Positions 19,381 to 21,218 of a stretch of DNA of 21,218 bases are shown here, piece after piece (position 1 is the first letter of the stretch; every line of letters begins with the position of its first letter). The position numbers and the translations under genes were made by a program. Source of the DNA: Penium margaritaceum (taxonomy: Eukaryota > Streptophyta > Zygnematophyceae > Desmidiales > Peniaceae); the NCBI GenBank assembly GCA_023375785.1, contig SZWC01025186.1, forward strand, positions 1-21,218, written 5' to 3'. The notes beneath the pieces were generated by a model. The model did not search any database. It was not told the DNA's origin and was given only the letters and a program-made list of their open reading frames with translations.

Positions 19381-19774
19381 TAGTTGCGCCCTAGTTGCGC
19401 CCTAGTTGCGCCCTAGGTGCTTCCTAGGTGCGTCCTAGTTGCGCCCTAGTTGCGCCCTAGTTGCGCCCTAGTTGTGCCCTAGTTGCGTCCTCCCTGCGCC
19501 TTTAGTTGCACCCTAGTTTCACCCTAGTTGCACCCTAGTTGCACCCTAGTTGCACCCTAGTTGCACCCTAGTAGCGCCATAGTTGCGCCTTAGTTGCGCC
19601 CTAGTTGCGCCCAAGTTGCGCCTTAGTTGCGCCCTAGTTGCGTCCTAGTCGCACCCTAGTCCTACCCTAGTTGCGCCCTAGCTGCACCCTAGTTGCGCCC
19701 TAGTTGCACCCTAGTTGCGCCCTAGTTGCGCCCTAGTTGCGCCCTAGTTGTGCCCAAGTTGCGCCCTAGTTACA

Positions 19775-19940
19775 CCCTAGTTGCGCCCTACTTGCGCCCT
19801 AGTTGCGCCCTAGTTGCATCCTACCTACACCCTAGTTGTGCCCTAGTTGCGCCCTAGTTGCACCCTAGTTGCGCCCTACTTGCGCCCTAGTTGCGCCCTA
19901 GTTGCATCCTACCTACACCCTAGTTGTGCCCTAGTTGCGC
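19775..19940. repeat. Second 88-bp tandem duplication in the array
   Basis: The rare unit CTACCTACACC occurs at 19821 and 19909 within the same context of CTACTTGCGCC, two normal units and TTGCATC before it and TTGTGCC after it. The offset is 88 bp, again eight units. Confidence 0.83.
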
Positions 19941-21218
19941 CTTAGTTACGCTCTAGTTGCGCCCTAGTTGCGCCCTAGTTACGCCCTAGTTGTGCCCTAG
20001 TTGCGCCCTAGGTGCGCCCTAGTTGCGCCCTAGTTGTGCCCTAGTTGTGCCCTAGGTGCGCCCTAGTTGCACCCTAGCTGCGCCCTAGTTGTACCCTAGT
20101 TGCGCCCTTGTTGTACCCTAGTTGCGCCCTAGTTGTACCCTAGTTACGCCCTAGTTGTGCCCTAGTTGCGCCCTAGTTACGCCCTAGTTGCGCCCTAGTT
20201 GCGCCCTAGTTGTACCCTAGTTACGCCCTAGTTGCGCCCTAGTTGCGTCCTAGTTGCGTCCTAGTTGCGCCCTAGTTGCGCCCTAGTTGCGCCCTAGTTG
20301 TGCCCTAGTTGCGCCCTAGTTGCGTCCTAGTTGCGTCCCAGTTGCGCCCTAGTTGCGCCCTAGTTGCGCCCTAGTTGTGCCCTTGTTGCGTCCTAGTTGC
20401 GCCCTAGTTGCGCCCTAGTTGAGCCCTAGTTGCGCCCTACTTGCGCCCTAGTTGCGCCCTAGTTGCGCCCTAGTTGTGCCCTAGGAGCTTCCTAGGTGTG
20501 CCCTAGTTGCACCCTAGTTGCACCCTAGTTGCGCCCTAGTTTTGCCCTAATTGCGTCCTAGGTGCGCCCTAGTTGCGTCCTAGTTGCGCCCTAGTTGCAC
20601 CCTAGTTGAGCCCTAGTTGCGCCCTAGTTGCGCCCTAGTTGCACCCTAGTTGCGCCCTAGTTGCGACCTAGTTGCACCCTAGTTGCACACTAGGTTCTTC
20701 CTAGTTGCGCCCTTGTTGCGCCCTAGTTGTGCCCTAGTTGCGTTATAGTTGCACCCTAGTTGCGCCCTAGTTGCACCCTAGTTGCGCCCTAGTTGCGCCC
20801 TAGTTGCGCCCTAGTTGCGCCCTTGGTGCGCCATAGTTGCGCCGTAGTTACGCCCTAGTTGCACTCTAGTTGCACCCTAGTTGCACCCTAGTTGCGCCCT
20901 AGTTGCGCCCTAGTTGCGCCCTAGTTACGTCCTAGTTGCGTCCTAGTTGAGCCCTAGTTGCGCCCTAGTTGCGCACTAGTTGCGCCCTAGTTGCGCTGTA
21001 GTTTCATCCTCGTTGCGCCCTAGTTGCGCCCTAGGTACTTCCTAGGTGCGTCCTAGTTGCGCCCTAGTTTCGCCCTAGTTGTGTTCTAGCTGCGCCCTCC
21101 TTGCGCCTTTAGTTGTACCCTAGTTACACCCTAGTTGCGCCCTAATTGTACCCTAGATGCATCCTAGTTGCACCCTAGTTGCGCCTTAGTTGCGCCCTAG
21201 TTGCACCCTAGTTGCACC

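Larger units (their letters stand above)
15153..21218. repeat. 11-bp satellite array, diverged segment right of the retrotransposon
   Basis: About 6.1 kb of CTAGTTGCGCC-type units with the same variant spectrum as the left side, running off the end of the window. Composite-module starts (CTAGGTGCTTC or CTAGGTACTTC followed by CTAGGTGCGCC-like units) are at about 15161, 15536, 16540, 17068, 17949, 18699, 19413, 20481 (variant) and 21031. Most are followed at or near 77 bp by CTCCTTGCGCC plus TTTAG. Local duplications have offsets of 309, 111, 88 and 88 bp. There is no large homogeneous 33-bp block on this side. No gene, RNA or other element is visible. Confidence 0.96.

Overview
This window looks like a nuclear, satellite-rich stretch of a eukaryotic chromosome, most likely from the green lineage (alga or early-diverging plant). 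That assignment is an inference. It rests on a Ty1/copia LTR retrotransposon with a green-type initiator-Met tRNA match, GC-rich codons, and an extremely long array of an 11-bp repeat. I see no bacterial genes, operons, rRNA, tRNA genes or CRISPR arrays, and no intact host gene.

Layout. Positions 1-8734 and 15153-21218 are one tandem array whose basic unit is the 11-mer CTAGTTGCGCC. Most of the array is a diverged mixture of single-substitution variants. Two blocks stand out as perfectly homogeneous three-unit (33-bp) higher-order repeats: block 1 at 836-2089 (38 copies) and block 2 at 2586-4895 (70 copies). Block 2 carries a 780-codon open frame that is an arithmetic by-product of the repeat, not a gene. 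Elsewhere a composite module of marker variants recurs in fixed order, and there are several recent local tandem duplications, nearly all with lengths of 11n or 11n+1.

Positions 8735-15152 are a single complete but dead Ty1/copia-type element of about 6.4 kb inserted into the array. It has a 990-bp 5' LTR, a primer-binding site, gag, protease, integrase, reverse transcriptase and RNase H in Copia order, a polypurine tract and a 991-bp 3' LTR. Its target-site duplication is about 5 bp, and removing the element restores the 11-bp phase of the array. The primer-binding site matches the anticodon region of initiator tRNA-Met rather than its 3' end, as in Drosophila copia (half-tRNA priming).

The gag-pol frame is broken by one TGA, one TAA, four TAG codons and a 7-bp tandem duplication that shifts the frame. 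In addition, the second catalytic Asp of integrase is Asn, and the reverse transcriptase YVDD box reads YVDA. The two LTRs differ at about 70 positions (about 93% identity by hand alignment), so the insertion is old. The two 33-bp blocks are internally identical and must have been amplified or homogenised much more recently, unless they are assembly artefacts.
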